From the NCBI RefSeq assembly GCF_017742235.1, contig NZ_JAGHKQ010000005.1, positions 1-64,000 on the forward strand: a stretch of DNA of 64,000 nucleotides, given 5' to 3'. A model generated the notes under the pieces. That model saw only the letters and a list, made by a program, of their open reading frames with translations. It was not told the DNA's origin and made no database searches. Made by a program: the position numbers and the translations under genes. How positions within the stretch are numbered: the first letter of the stretch is position 1; every line of letters starts with the position of its first letter. Below, piece after piece: positions 8,814 through 22,285 of the stretch. This DNA is from Bacillus sp. 165. Its GTDB lineage: Bacteria; Bacillota; Bacilli; Bacillales; Bacillaceae_G.

Positions 8814-8853
8814 AAAAAAGCCAGACTATGTCTGCACTCACAGTCCGGCTTTA
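8814..8853 (-). terminator. eno operon terminator
   Basis: AAAGCCAGACT pairs with AGTCCGGCTT around a 14-base loop, with a T run on the minus strand, 25 bases after the eno stop. Confidence 0.8.
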
Positions 8854-8877
8854 TTAAAACGTCATTACAGATTTATA

Positions 8878-10188
<1,311 letters not shown>

Positions 10189-10236
10189 TTATTTGTCTAC
10201 TTTTTTAAAATAGTCATTTTTTGATAACTTTAGTCA

Positions 10237-11768
10237 TTACTTAATTAAAGTTTTTCCAGTCATTTCTTTTGGCTGTTCCACGCCAAGAAGCGTCAGCATC
10301 GTCGGAGCCAAATCTCCTAAAATGCCGTCTTCACGAAGCTGAATGCCATCTTTCGTCACAATAACAGGAACCGGGTTCGTTGTATGAGCTGTCATCGGCT
10401 GCCCCTCTGGAGTAATAACTTCATCAGCATTACCATGGTCTGCAGTGATAATTGCCGTACCTCCTTTGGCAACAATTGCATCTACCACCTTGCCTAAGCA
10501 CTCATCCGTCGCTTCTACCGCCTTGATAGTCGGCTCTAATTTACCTGAGTGACCAACCATATCACAATTTGCAAAGTTTAAAATGATCACATCATGCTTG
10601 TCTGCTTCAATTTCTTTTAACAAGGCATCCGTTACTTCGTATATACTCATTTCCGGCTTAAGGTCATATGTTGCAACCTTGGGAGAATTGATTAAAATTC
10701 GCTCTTCTCCCGGAAACTCTGCTTCACGACCGCCACTGAAGAAGAATGTTACATGCGGATACTTTTCTGTTTCTGCGATACGAAGTTGGTTTAAGCCTGC
10801 CTGAGATACTACTTCACCCAGTGTATTGTCCAAGTTTGTAGGCTTGAACGCTACATAGCCCCCCACTGTTTCGCTGAATTGAGTCATACAAATAAATTCA
10901 GGAATGTGCGGGAATTTGTCCCCGCGATCAAACTCACGGAAATCCTCATTTGTAAACACACGGGAAATTTGGATCGCACGGTCCGGACGGAAGTTATAGA
11001 AGATGATAGCATCATTATCGTTAATGGTTGCTACAGGTGTTCCATCTTCTTGTACCATAACGGACGGCAGAACGAACTCATCAAAGATGCCGTTTTCATA
11101 CGAATCATTTATACATTCTAACGGATCATTATACGTTGGACCTTCTCCGTACACCATAGCACGATAGCATTTCTCTACACGATCCCAACGCTTATCACGA
11201 TCCATGGAATAATATCGGCCAGAAATAGTAGCCAATTGCCCTGTCTTTGTCTCTTCTATTACCTGTAATGTCTCATTAATATATGTTTTTGCCGTTTGCG
11301 GACCAACATCGCGGCCATCTAAAAATCCATGAATGTACACTTTTTCTATACCTTCTTTTGCTGCAAGACGCAACAAAGCAAACATATGATTAATATGACT
11401 GTGTACACCACCGTCGGAAAGCAAACCAAACAAGTGCAAGGCAGTTCCCTTTTCTTTTACATGGTTCATTGCCTTCACAAACGTTTCATTTTGCTCAAAC
11501 TGACCTTCACGAATAGCTACGTTCACTCGAGTTAAACTTTGATATACAATGCGTCCGGCTCCTATATTTAAGTGCCCGACTTCTGAATTTCCCATTTGGC
11601 CTTCCGGAAGACCAACAGCTTCTCCAGATGCTGTTAAAGTAGCATGCGGATATTGATTCCAATACCGCTCAAAGTTTGGTTTTTTCGCCTGTGCTACTGC
11701 ATTTCCTTGTTCTATGTTTCGTAAAGCAAATCCATCCAAAATAATCAACGCTTTCGGTTGTTTTGCCA

Positions 11769-11769
<1 letters not shown>
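10237..11769 (-). CDS. gpmI: 2,3-bisphosphoglycerate-independent phosphoglycerate mutase
   Basis: Mn-dependent mutase that interconverts 3- and 2-phosphoglycerate; 510 residues. Asp12 and the catalytic Ser62 in [14 protein letters not shown] are present, and the C-terminal metal site is seen in [10 protein letters not shown] and TADHGNADE. Its ATG overlaps the tpiA stop (TAATG), so translation is probably coupled. GGAGG lies about 10 bases upstream. In spore-formers this pH- and Mn-sensitive enzyme lets spores store 3-phosphoglycerate. Confidence 0.97.
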
Positions 11770-12542
<773 letters not shown>

Positions 12543-12552
12543 CTAGCTAGAA

Positions 12553-13737
12553 TTACTTGTTGTTTAGGAGCACGACGCCTGGAAGTTCTTTCCCTTCCAT
12601 AAACTCTAAGGAAGCTCCTCCACCTGTAGAGATATGGCTCATTTTATCAGCTAAGCCAAATTTTTCAACTGCCGCCGCTGAATCTCCTCCTCCGATAACA
12701 GAATATGTATCAGGCGCTTCAGCTAAAGCCTCTGCCACTGCTTTTGTACCTTGAGCAAATTTATCGATTTCAAATACACCCATAGGCCCGTTCCAAATCA
12801 CAAGCTTAGATTTTTGAATAACATCTTTATAAATTTCTTGAGTTTTCGGCCCAATATCTAACGCTTCCCAGTCACTTGGAATTTGGTCAATACTCACCAC
12901 TTTTGTATTGGCGTTTTCAGAGAAATCATCTGCAACAATTGAATCCACAGGCATATAAAAGTTTACGCCTTTTTCCTTTGCTTTTTCCATGAAACTGCGT
13001 GCAAGATCCAGTTTATCATTTTCGCAAAGCGACTTACCGATTTCATGTCCTTGTGCTTTTACAAATGTATAGGCAAGTCCGCCTCCTATGATCAAATTAT
13101 CTACTTTTTCAAGCAGGTTTTCGATTACACCGATCTTATCTTTTACCTTTGCTCCGCCGATAATTGCAGTGAATGGACGCTCAGGATTTGACAAGGCTTT
13201 ACCTAACACGTCGATTTCCTTTTCCATCAACAGTCCTGATACAGCAGGAAGATGCTCAGCAATACCAGCAGTAGAAGCGTGCGCACGATGAGCTGCACCA
13301 AATGCGTCATTCACATATAAATCTGCTAATTTTGCAAATTCTTTTGCAAGCTCCGCATCATTCTTTTCTTCTCCTGCATAGAAGCGTACGTTTTCAAGAA
13401 GCAATACATCCCCTTCGTTCATATGGTTGATTTCTTCTTGTACTGCTTGTCCGTAAGCTTCCTCGGTTTTCCTTACAGTTTTACCAAGCAGTTCTCCTAA
13501 ACGAGCTGCTACAGCTGTAAGGCGCATCTCTTCATTCACTTGACCTTTTGGACGCCCTAAGTGGCTTGCTAAAATTACTTTTGCACCATGTTCCATCAAG
13601 TATTGAATAGTTGGAAGTGCCGCACGAATACGTGTTTCGTCAGTAATTTTACCTTCCTTCATCGGCACATTAAAATCCACACGACAAAATACTCGTTTTC
13701 CTTTTAAATCCACATCACGAATACTTTTCTTGTTCAT
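12553..13737 (-). CDS. pgk: Phosphoglycerate kinase
   Basis: Makes ATP from 1,3-bisphosphoglycerate; 394 residues. RVDFNVPM near the N terminus, SHLGRPKG, and the C-terminal nucleotide loop [15 protein letters not shown] are present. The start is ATG 13737, eight bases after GGAGG; a start five codons upstream would lie before the ribosome site. A strong hairpin separates it from gapA, and a TATAAT near 13790 without a clear -35 may add local transcription of pgk-eno. Confidence 0.96.
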   Translation of the reverse strand: MNKKSIRDVDLKGKRVFCRVDFNVPMKEGKITDETRIRAALPTIQYLMEHGAKVILASHLGRPKGQVNEEMRLTAVAARLGELLGKTVRKTEEAYGQAVQEEINHMNEGDVLLLENVRFYAGEEKNDAELAKEFAKLADLYVNDAFGAAHRAHASTAGIAEHLPAVSGLLMEKEIDVLGKALSNPERPFTAIIGGAKVKDKIGVIENLLEKVDNLIIGGGLAYTFVKAQGHEIGKSLCENDKLDLARSFMEKAKEKGVNFYMPVDSIVADDFSENANTKVVSIDQIPSDWEALDIGPKTQEIYKDVIQKSKLVIWNGPMGVFEIDKFAQGTKAVAEALAEAPDTYSVIGGGDSAAAVEKFGLADKMSHISTGGGASLEFMEGKELPGVVLLNNK

Positions 13738-13805
13738 AGGAATTCCCTCCATTTACATTGGGTTGATAAAGAGTTTACCACAATTTTCTATTATATAACG
13801 GAAGT

Positions 13806-13829
13806 GGGAGAGGGGCTACCCCCTCTCCC
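13806..13829 (-). terminator. gapA-pgk intercistronic hairpin
   Basis: A perfect 10-bp stem GGGAGAGGGG / CCCCTCTCCC with a four-base loop lies after the gapA stop. No T run follows, so it may act as an mRNA stabiliser or partial terminator between cggR-gapA and pgk-eno rather than a full stop. Confidence 0.55.
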
Positions 13830-13846
13830 CATTATCAAAGAATAAA

Positions 13847-15924
<2,078 letters not shown>

Positions 15925-15964
15925 CCTTCTATCTCCTTACTAAAGTCCGTATTTTTATATCGTG

Positions 15965-15999
15965 GTCATTTAAAGTCCCTATACGACCTATTATGTCCC
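15965..15999 (-). promoter_or_regulatory. CggR operator
   Basis: On the minus strand two direct repeats match the B. subtilis pattern GGGAC-N7-GTC: one at 15985-15999 and one at 15965-15979 (the latter ends GAC). They lie 41 bases upstream of cggR, where the B. subtilis operator blocks transcription elongation. Confidence 0.8.
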
Positions 16000-16008
16000 A
16001 CTCAATCC

Positions 16009-16047
16009 AAAAAAATTAGCCCTGCTACATTGCATATTGTAGCAGGA
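16009..16047 (-). terminator. rpoN-glutaredoxin operon terminator
   Basis: CCTGCTACA (16021-16029) pairs perfectly with TGTAGCAGG (16038-16046), followed by a T-rich run on the minus strand. Confidence 0.8.
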
Positions 16048-16060
16048 GTCAAAAACTTAT

Positions 16061-16309
16061 TCAACTACTAAGCACCTCTGTTAAGCGCTTTCTTATAAAA
16101 TCTTTATGAATAATTCCGGATTCAACCTCTTTCCCCTCAATTTCGACCACCGGAATCATAATTTGGTACCGCTCCAAAAGTGCATCATCTTTATAAATAT
16201 CTACTTCAGTAACGGCGAGAGGAAATTCTGATTTTAACTCTTCTAAAATAACTTTTGCTTTATCACACAAGCCACATTCTTCTTTTGAATAAAGAACTAT
16301 ATCAATCAT
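16061..16309 (-). CDS. Glutaredoxin-like thioredoxin-fold protein
   Basis: An 82-residue thioredoxin-fold protein with the redox motif Cys-Gly-Leu-Cys at residues 12-15 (SKEECGLCDKAK) and a cis-proline region near IPVVEIEGKEV. It probably takes part in thiol-disulfide exchange; its partner is unknown. It follows rpoN by ten bases and is probably co-transcribed. Its ribosome site lies in the end of rpoN. Confidence 0.8.
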   Translation of the reverse strand: MIDIVLYSKEECGLCDKAKVILEELKSEFPLAVTEVDIYKDDALLERYQIMIPVVEIEGKEVESGIIHKDFIRKRLTEVLSS

Positions 16310-16319
16310 GTTTTCACCC

Positions 16320-17615
16320 TTAAATTGATTTTCTTCTTGAGGAAGATGGAATATTAAGCTGTTCTCGATACTTAGCTACCGTTCGACGCGAAAGTATAAT
16401 TTCATGTTCATGCTCAAGCAGCTCCACAATTTTTTGATCGGATAACGGTTTTTTCTTATTCTCTTCATCTACTAATGCTTTAATAAGCTGTTTTACGCGT
16501 GTTGTAGAAATAGCAGTATCATCTGTTGTAGCCAGTGCACCGCTAAAAAACGACTTCATTTCGAATAATCCATATGGTGTTCGTACATACTTATTACGTG
16601 TAGCACGGCTGATAGTAGATTCATGTAATTCTAATATTTCTGCTACTTCCTTTAATGACAACGGCTTTAAATAAAGCGGACCTTCTGTAAAAAACTCACG
16701 TTGTTTATCGACAATGACTTCCATCACGTTAATTAACGTACGCTTTCTCTGCTCTAAGCTTTTCAGGATCCACTGCACATGTTGATATTTTTCAGAAAGA
16801 TACGAAACTATTTCTTTTTCCGCCTTACTGTTCATCAAAGCACTGTATTCAGAGTGAACCTCAATCTTCGGCATATTGCCCTGATTAAGTTTAATAACAA
16901 GCTTTCCCTGCTCCTTCGTCACAATTAAATCAGGAACGATATACATAGGACCTTCGTGAGAAAACGGGATGCCAGGACGAGGCTGCAGTGAAATAATAAC
17001 ATCAACAGCGGCTTGTAGTTCGGCTGTACTGCATTTCAGCGCTGTTCCAAGCTGCTTCCAATCCTTTTTGGCAAAACAGTCAAAATGATGCTCCACGATA
17101 ACTTCAGCAATCGGATCTCCATCTTGTAACCGCTTAAGTTGCAAAAGCAAGCACTCTTGCAAATTCCTTGCCCCTACCCCCGCCGGTTCTAACCCTTGAA
17201 CCATTTGGACATAACGTATCACTTCTGTTACAGATATAGAAAGAAACCGTGCAAGCTCTTCATCTGTTTCCTGTAAATATCCATTTTCATCAATGTTCAA
17301 GATAATAAAGGTTAATGCTCGCTTTTCTTTTTCATTTATTTTTAAATAACGCAATTGATTAGTCAAATGCTCCTGTATGGTTACATTATTATTGCTGTAT
17401 ACTTCCATACGATTTTCTGTTGTACTGCTAGTGCTTTTGGTTTTTCTCTTGGATACCTCGAAGCTGCTCAATTCGATCAGGGGATTATCAAGAGATTGCT
17501 CATATAAAAACTCCGTCAGCTCCTGAGCGTTGTACTGGAGCATCGTAATTGCTTGTCTCAGTTCTTGAGTCATAGCCAACTTTAACGTTTGTTCTTGCAG
17601 TAGACTTGCTTTCAA
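16320..17615 (-). CDS. rpoN: RNA polymerase sigma-54 factor
   Basis: Sigma-L/sigma-54 of about 431 residues, which recognises -24/-12 promoters and needs AAA+ activators. Region I is at the N terminus (LKLAMTQELRQAITMLQYN), then the core-binding domain, a helix-turn-helix near EVAEILELHESTISRATR, and the C-terminal RpoN box SRRTVAKYR (usual form ARRTVAKYR). I chose TTG 17615, six bases after a GAGGGGGAG site. The frame extends 39 codons further upstream with no homology or ribosome site. B. subtilis calls it sigL. Confidence 0.93.
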   Translation of the reverse strand: MKASLLQEQTLKLAMTQELRQAITMLQYNAQELTEFLYEQSLDNPLIELSSFEVSKRKTKSTSSTTENRMEVYSNNNVTIQEHLTNQLRYLKINEKEKRALTFIILNIDENGYLQETDEELARFLSISVTEVIRYVQMVQGLEPAGVGARNLQECLLLQLKRLQDGDPIAEVIVEHHFDCFAKKDWKQLGTALKCSTAELQAAVDVIISLQPRPGIPFSHEGPMYIVPDLIVTKEQGKLVIKLNQGNMPKIEVHSEYSALMNSKAEKEIVSYLSEKYQHVQWILKSLEQRKRTLINVMEVIVDKQREFFTEGPLYLKPLSLKEVAEILELHESTISRATRNKYVRTPYGLFEMKSFFSGALATTDDTAISTTRVKQLIKALVDEENKKKPLSDQKIVELLEHEHEIILSRRTVAKYREQLNIPSSSRRKSI

Positions 17616-17891
17616 ATGTATCTCCCCCTCGTCCTTTATTGTACAATAATCGTGGTGAAAGTAGAATGGAAAAATACTGGCACCTTCATCCGTAAAATGA
17701 ATCGTTATCTTATTCTTATTACATATAGGCATAGGGTAAAACTGATTTTTATATATATCATAAAAAATTTGTTGTTTTTTCTTTTAACAGCCTTTAAAAA
17801 TTTTATAAACTAGACTATATACTGTAACGCCGCTAGAGATTACATATAGACCTGCTCATGAGCGTGTATGTTTGTTTCTCACTCTATCAAA
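17616..17891. other. Region upstream of rpoN, no gene seen
   Basis: AT-rich leader of rpoN. It contains a perfect 10-bp palindrome GCTCATGAGC at 17854-17863 of unknown use. I see no clear promoter or RNA structure. Confidence 0.35.
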
Positions 17892-17922
17892 AATAAAAAG
17901 GTATGCTCTCTAGGCACACCTA
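17892..17922 (-). terminator. Terminator of the 54-residue membrane-protein gene
   Basis: AGGTGTGC and GCATACCT pair with one wobble, followed by TTTTATTTTT on the minus strand. The stem overlaps the stop codon of the small gene. Confidence 0.7.
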
Positions 17923-18084
17923 ATTCGTTTCTCTTCTTTTTTTATCTTTTCGAATCACCATTACCAACACAAGCAACACCATCCATGAAAATGCGGTTAT
18001 TACCACAGCTGGTGTAAAAGAGTACTTCGTAAATGCATACAGTGCTTGAATGACAGCTATAAGAAAAAACAGTACAAAAATCAT
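17920..18084 (-). CDS. Small hydrophobic membrane protein, 54 residues
   Basis: A short gene with full signals. GGGAGGG lies 7 bases before ATG 18084, the frame is 54 codons, and a terminator overlaps the TAG. The product begins MIFVLFFLIAVIQALYAF and has two predicted membrane helices (about 1-18 and 26-44) and a basic tail RKDKKRRETN. I do not recognise a family. It stands alone between rpoN and tRNA-Arg. Coding is supported by the hydrophobic pattern and the flanking signals. Confidence 0.7.
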   Translation of the reverse strand: MIFVLFFLIAVIQALYAFTKYSFTPAVVITAFSWMVLLVLVMVIRKDKKRRETN

Positions 18085-18230
18085 CTGTAGTCCCTCCCCT
18101 TCTCTAAGTACAAGTGAACCTGGATTGCCCTCTTACTCTTTATTACATCAACGTAAAAAGCACCCCTTCGCCTTCCGCAAAACAACCAGGAACAACGAAG
18201 CAAGTGCTTCTTATCTTTTCAATTATAGAA

Positions 18231-18303
18231 CGCGCTCGGAGGGAATCGAACCCCCGACACATGGTACCGGAAACCATTGCTCTATCCGCTGAGCTACGAG
18301 CGC
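18231..18303 (-). tRNA. tRNA-Arg (CCG)
   Basis: A 73-nt cloverleaf. The acceptor stem GCGCTCG/CGAGCGC has discriminator G; the D arm is AGCTCAGCGGATAGAGC. The anticodon stem ATGGT/ACCAT holds loop TTCCGGT with anticodon CCG, and the T arm includes GGTTCGATTCC. It reads the rare CGG Arg codon. CCA is not encoded. Confidence 0.95.
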
Positions 18304-18579
18304 ATATACCATTATTATAATCAACATTTTATTTTCTTTCAAGACCTATATGTTTATTTTCAGTACAAACGGTTATCATGATGAAAGGTACAAAGAAAAG
18401 CGGAAAACAACATTCCACTCTTACCACCTCTTCTTTGCCGCATACGGCAAGTTAAGTCTCTCACACTAATATTTCTTTCAAGTTCAATTACTACATAAAA
18501 GCAGGACTTGTCCTGCTCTTCGGTGAATAGTGTACAACAAACATATTTTTTCAAAATATATTAAAATCAAACGGTTTCG
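18304..18579. other. Gap between tRNA-Arg and clpP
   Basis: No supported gene. It contains the near-perfect hairpin AGCAGGAC-TT-GTCCTGCT at about 18500-18517, without an adjacent T run. The last part leads into the clpP promoter. Confidence 0.4.
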
Positions 18580-18609
18580 TTTGACCTTTCTTGACCATAA
18601 TTGTATTAT
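18580..18609 (+). promoter_or_regulatory. clpP promoter with CtsR operator
   Basis: TTTGACC-TTT-CTTGACC (18580-18596) matches the CtsR heptad direct repeat in reverse orientation with one change. It overlaps the -35 TTGACC (18581-18586), which is 17 bp from TATTAT (18604-18609). CtsR would block the promoter until heat or protein stress. Confidence 0.75.
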
Positions 18610-18649
18610 AAGTGTAAACACTCAAAGCTTTTTTAAAGGAGGAAGAAAC

Positions 18650-19234
18650 ATGAATTTAATTCCTACAGTTATTGAACAAACAAATCGTGGGGAACGTGCA
18701 TACGATATTTATTCCCGTTTGTTAAAAGACCGTATTATCCTATTAGGAAGCGCAATCGATGATAATGTCGCAAACTCTATTGTAGCTCAGCTTCTATTCT
18801 TAGCGGCAGAAGATCCTGAGAAGGATATTTCTTTATACATCAACAGCCCAGGCGGCTCTATTACTGCAGGAATGGCGATTTACGACACTATGCAGTTTAT
18901 CAAACCGAATGTTTCCACTATCTGTATCGGTATGGCAGCATCCATGGGAGCATTCTTGCTTGCAGCAGGAGAAAAAGGAAAGCGTTTTGCTCTTCCAAAC
19001 AGCGAAGTTATGATTCACCAACCGCTTGGCGGAGCGCAAGGCCAAGCAACGGAAATTGAAATTGCTGCAAAGCGTATTCTCTTCTTACGCGACAAATTAA
19101 ACCATATCCTTTCTGAAAGAACAGGTCAACCGCTTGAAGTAATCGAACGCGACACAGAGCGCGACAACTTCATGACTGCTGAAAAAGCATTGGAATACGG
19201 TTTAATCGATAAAATTATGGCACATACACTATAA
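18650..19234 (+). CDS. clpP: ATP-dependent Clp protease proteolytic subunit
   Basis: A 194-residue self-compartmentalised serine protease that works with ClpC, ClpE and ClpX. The catalytic triad is visible: Ser98 in GMAASMGAF, His123 in MIHQPLGG and Asp172 in ERDNFM. AAAGGAGG precedes ATG 18650; an in-frame ATG far upstream lies before the promoter and is not used. It is monocistronic, with the CtsR site upstream and a terminator downstream. Confidence 0.97.
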   Translation: MNLIPTVIEQTNRGERAYDIYSRLLKDRIILLGSAIDDNVANSIVAQLLFLAAEDPEKDISLYINSPGGSITAGMAIYDTMQFIKPNVSTICIGMAASMGAFLLAAGEKGKRFALPNSEVMIHQPLGGAQGQATEIEIAAKRILFLRDKLNHILSERTGQPLEVIERDTERDNFMTAEKALEYGLIDKIMAHTL

Positions 19235-19242
19235 ACAAACAT

Positions 19243-19281
19243 AAAAAATGGAGCGTTAGTAAGTATAACGCTCCATTTTTT
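19243..19281. terminator. Bidirectional terminator clpP / alarmone synthetase
   Basis: A 16-base symmetric inverted repeat (AAAAAATGGAGCGTTA and its complement) with a 7-base loop lies between converging genes. Confidence 0.9.
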
Positions 19282-19284
19282 ATG

Positions 19285-19923
19285 TTATTTCTTTTCTGCT
19301 GATGTATATAACTCCATTTCATCTTTGATTCGTTTCATTTTCACATCTAAATAATGCACCATCTCGGCTGCTTGTTTTAGCTCGTCTGTCAGATGAGGGG
19401 GAACGTCACATTCAAATTTGTAATAAATTTTATGCTCTAAGCTTGCCCAAAAATCCATTGCAATAGTTCGAATTTGTACTTCTACCTTCACTCGTTCGGT
19501 TCTGTCTGACAAAAATACAGGTATATCTATCACAAGATGAAGGCTTTGGTACCCGTTTGGTTTTGGATTTTTAATGTAATCCTTTACCCGCAACACCCGA
19601 ACATCATCTTGGTTTTTAATCATATCATAAATTTTATATATATCTGAAACGAAAGAGCAAATTACCCGAATACCAGCAATATCATGAATATATCTCTCAC
19701 CATTTTCCGTACTCACTTCCAACCCTTTACGCTCAAGTTTACTCTTAATGCTTTCAGGAGACTTAATTCTTACTTTAATATGCTCAATTGGATTATGTTC
19801 ATGAACAAATTGAAACTCTTCGTTCAAAATCTCCAGCTTTGTATGAATCTCATCTAACGCAAATTTATATATGAATAAGAAATGTTTCCACTCTATTCCT
19901 TTACGCTCCAGCAATTGCTGCAT
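19285..19923 (-). CDS. Small alarmone synthetase (RelP/SasA type)
   Basis: A 212-residue GTP pyrophosphokinase-family protein with only the synthetase domain. It makes (p)ppGpp and lacks hydrolase and ACT domains. Landmarks: HNPIEHIKVRIKSPESIKSKL, DIAGIRVICSF, NPKPNGYQSLH and VEVQIRT with MDFWASLEHKIYY. The sequence is closer to B. subtilis YwaC (SasA/RelP) than to YjbM (RelQ), judging by the N-terminal region and the HNPIEH motif. ATG 19923 was kept. It converges on clpP and is not in an operon. Confidence 0.85.
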   Translation of the reverse strand: MQQLLERKGIEWKHFLFIYKFALDEIHTKLEILNEEFQFVHEHNPIEHIKVRIKSPESIKSKLERKGLEVSTENGERYIHDIAGIRVICSFVSDIYKIYDMIKNQDDVRVLRVKDYIKNPKPNGYQSLHLVIDIPVFLSDRTERVKVEVQIRTIAMDFWASLEHKIYYKFECDVPPHLTDELKQAAEMVHYLDVKMKRIKDEMELYTSAEKK

Positions 19924-20061
19924 CCATATTCATCCTCTCATTTCTTCATAACATCCACACTCTACCATATATGCATGAACTTACTGTGAACTTTTCATGA
20001 AGAATCTATAACTTCTCATTAGGAATGAATATTGCCGAACTGCCTTTCTTCTTTTTCATAC

Positions 20062-20089
20062 AAAAAGCGCAAGCACTCGGCCTACGCTT
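20062..20089 (-). terminator. Probable terminator of the Nudix-rapZ-yvcK-whiA-crh operon
   Basis: AAGCG and CGCTT enclose an imperfect stem, and TTTTTG follows on the minus strand. The hairpin overlaps the crh stop codon. Confidence 0.5.
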
Positions 20090-20339
20090 CTTGTTGAACA
20101 TATTTTGTTAATACCTCTAGTGCTTCTTGCTCATCAGCACCTTCAGTAATAATAGTTACAGTCGCATTTGCTCCGACTGCTAAGCTCATTAATCCCATAA
20201 TGCTTTTTGCATTTACTTTCTTGCCGTCCCTTTCAATAAATACGTCAGATTGAAAACGGTTTGCTTCTTGTACAAACAACGCTGCCGGACGAGCCTGTAA
20301 CCCTGTTCTCAACATAACCTCCACTTGCTTTTGCACCAT
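20082..20339 (-). CDS. crh: Catabolite repression HPr-like protein Crh
   Basis: An 85-residue HPr paralogue. Ser46 in NAKSIMGL is kept, so HPr kinase can phosphorylate it to make a CcpA corepressor. Residue 15 is Gln (GLQARPAA) where HPr has the PTS active His, so it cannot carry phosphate in sugar transport. This Gln15/Ser46 pair defines Crh. It ends the yvcI-rapZ-yvcK-whiA-crh operon, 20 bases after whiA, as in B. subtilis. Confidence 0.95.
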   Translation of the reverse strand: MVQKQVEVMLRTGLQARPAALFVQEANRFQSDVFIERDGKKVNAKSIMGLMSLAVGANATVTIITEGADEQEALEVLTKYVQQEA

Positions 20340-20359
20340 TTCCCCATTTCCCCCTTATA

Positions 20360-21310
20360 TTATTTTTTTGTACTTAGCTCTCCTGCTCGTAATTTATCAG
20401 CAATCTCATCAATTTTCCGCAAGCGATGATTGATTCCAGATTTGCTGATTTTCCCTCCTGAAACCATCTCTCCCAGTTCCTTTAAGGTTACATCTTGAAA
20501 ATTGACACGTAACTCTGCAATTTCACGTAATTTATCTGGCAAAATATCCAAACCGATTGTTTCTTTAATATATCGAATATTTTCAATTTGCCTAAGAGCA
20601 GCACCTATTGTTTTGTTTAAATTAGCTGTTTCACAATTTACTAACCGATTTACTGAATTCCTCATATCTCGGACAATGCGTACATCTTCAAATTTTAGCA
20701 ATGCATTGTGAGCTCCAATAATATTTAGAAACTCCGTAATTTTTTCAGCTTCTTTTAAATACGTAATAAACCCTTTTCGTCTTTCCAGCGTTTTGCTATT
20801 TAATCCAAATTCGTTCATGAGTTCACATATCGCTTCATTATGCTCTTTATATAAGGAAAAAATCTCCAAATGGTAAGATGAAGTTTCAGGGTTGTTTACG
20901 GAGCCTCCTGCTAAAAAGGCACCTCGTGAATAGGAGCGCTTACAACACTTCTTTTTGATTAATGAAGCTGAAATGTTATGAGTAAATGAAAACCCTTCAC
21001 TTATAATATGCAAATCCTCAAGTACTTCCTTCGTCTTTTCAACCAACCGTACAATGTACACATTATTCTTTTTTAATCTCATTTTTTTACGTACTAGTAA
21101 CTCCACTGTTACATCGTATCTTTTTTTTAAAAGCTTATAAATACGGCGGGCGATAGCCGCATTTTCTGTTTGAATATCGATCACAATATGGCGGTTGGAA
21201 AAGGAAAGAGAGCCGTTCATTCGAATTAACGCGGACAGTTCCGCTTTGACACAGCAGTCCTTTATTTCAAGGTTGGTTAATTCCTTTTTTGTTTCTGATG
21301 CAAACGACAC
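20360..21310 (-). CDS. whiA: WhiA, DNA-binding homing-endonuclease-like regulator
   Basis: A protein of about 316 residues. An N-terminal LAGLIDADG-derived fold ([21 protein letters not shown] is the clearest part) is joined to a C-terminal helix-turn-helix ([26 protein letters not shown]). In Bacillus it affects cell division and chromosome segregation. I chose GTG 21310, six bases after GGGAGGTG, giving [13 protein letters not shown], the usual family start. The gap to yvcK is 18 bases. Confidence 0.94.
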   Translation of the reverse strand: MSFASETKKELTNLEIKDCCVKAELSALIRMNGSLSFSNRHIVIDIQTENAAIARRIYKLLKKRYDVTVELLVRKKMRLKKNNVYIVRLVEKTKEVLEDLHIISEGFSFTHNISASLIKKKCCKRSYSRGAFLAGGSVNNPETSSYHLEIFSLYKEHNEAICELMNEFGLNSKTLERRKGFITYLKEAEKITEFLNIIGAHNALLKFEDVRIVRDMRNSVNRLVNCETANLNKTIGAALRQIENIRYIKETIGLDILPDKLREIAELRVNFQDVTLKELGEMVSGGKISKSGINHRLRKIDEIADKLRAGELSTKK

Positions 21311-21328
21311 CGCTCTCACCTCCCAAAA

Positions 21329-22282
21329 TTAAATTAATGAATATAAAATGGATGCCAGTTTTATCGTATTATGGCGAATAACACCGTCATCGTATTGAAT
21401 GATTTCATCGGCAATCACATTCAAGCTAAGTTTTTCTAAGTTTTCTCTGTCACATTCAACAGGGACGGAGGATTCCTTTTCATACCGATTTAACACGCTT
21501 TCCGGCACTCTGCCATTATTGACAATAATAGTATTGATAACAGAATCTCCCAAATGCTTATGGATAGCTTGAACATGGTCAGAAGCCTTATAGCCCATCG
21601 TTTCTCCCGCTTGGGTCATCACATTGCATACATAAACCTTTTGTGCTTTTGCAGCAATAACAGCTTGGCCGATTCTTTTCACTATTAAATTCGGTAAAAT
21701 ACTTGTATATAAGCTGCCTGGTCCAAGGACAATCATATCTGCCCGCTTAATCTCATTTAACGTCTCGCGCAACGGTTCTACATCCTCCGGCGTTAAAAAT
21801 ACACGTTCAATCTTCTTACCGTAATACGGAATTTTCGATTCTCCTGTTACTACTCTGCCATCTTCAAGCTGTGCATGCAGGACCACACTTTGATTTGCTG
21901 CAGGCAGCACTCGACCGCGAACATTTAAAACTTTGCTCATTTCCGTTATAGCATGGAAAAAGTCTCCTGTTATAGCTGTCATTCCTGCAATCAATAAATT
22001 CCCTAGAGCGTGTCCTGTCAACCCTTCCCCAGAAGTAAAGCGATGTTGAAACAAAGCTTCTACAAACGGCTCTACATCTGACAAAGCAGCCAATACATTC
22101 CTCACATCTCCAGGCGGTGGAATGGAAAACTCATCACGTAATCGACCTGAGCTTCCCCCGTCATCTGCTACTGTCACGATAGCTGTAATATCGACTGGAT
22201 ATTTTTTCAGTCCTCGCAAAAGCACAGAGAGGCCAGTGCCCCCTCCAATGATCACTAATTTTGATTTTCTTTCTGTTTTCAT
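21329..22282 (-). CDS. yvcK: YvcK/CofD-family gluconeogenesis factor
   Basis: A 317-residue protein of the CofD-like fold that binds UDP-sugars (UDP-GlcNAc in B. subtilis) and is needed for growth on gluconeogenic carbon and for cell shape. Landmarks: KLVIIGGGTGLSVLLRGLK at the N terminus, VTVADDGGSSGRLRDEF and NLLIAGMTAI, then VLGPGSLYTSILPNL. It is three bases after rapZ and is translated in the same operon. Confidence 0.93.
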   Translation of the reverse strand: MKTERKSKLVIIGGGTGLSVLLRGLKKYPVDITAIVTVADDGGSSGRLRDEFSIPPPGDVRNVLAALSDVEPFVEALFQHRFTSGEGLTGHALGNLLIAGMTAITGDFFHAITEMSKVLNVRGRVLPAANQSVVLHAQLEDGRVVTGESKIPYYGKKIERVFLTPEDVEPLRETLNEIKRADMIVLGPGSLYTSILPNLIVKRIGQAVIAAKAQKVYVCNVMTQAGETMGYKASDHVQAIHKHLGDSVINTIIVNNGRVPESVLNRYEKESSVPVECDRENLEKLSLNVIADEIIQYDDGVIRHNTIKLASILYSLI

Positions 22283-22285
22283 AAA

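Noticed and set aside
13760-13800. Dedicated pgk promoter
   Set aside because: A TATAAT is present near 13790 but no -35 lies at proper distance; evidence is too thin for a feature.
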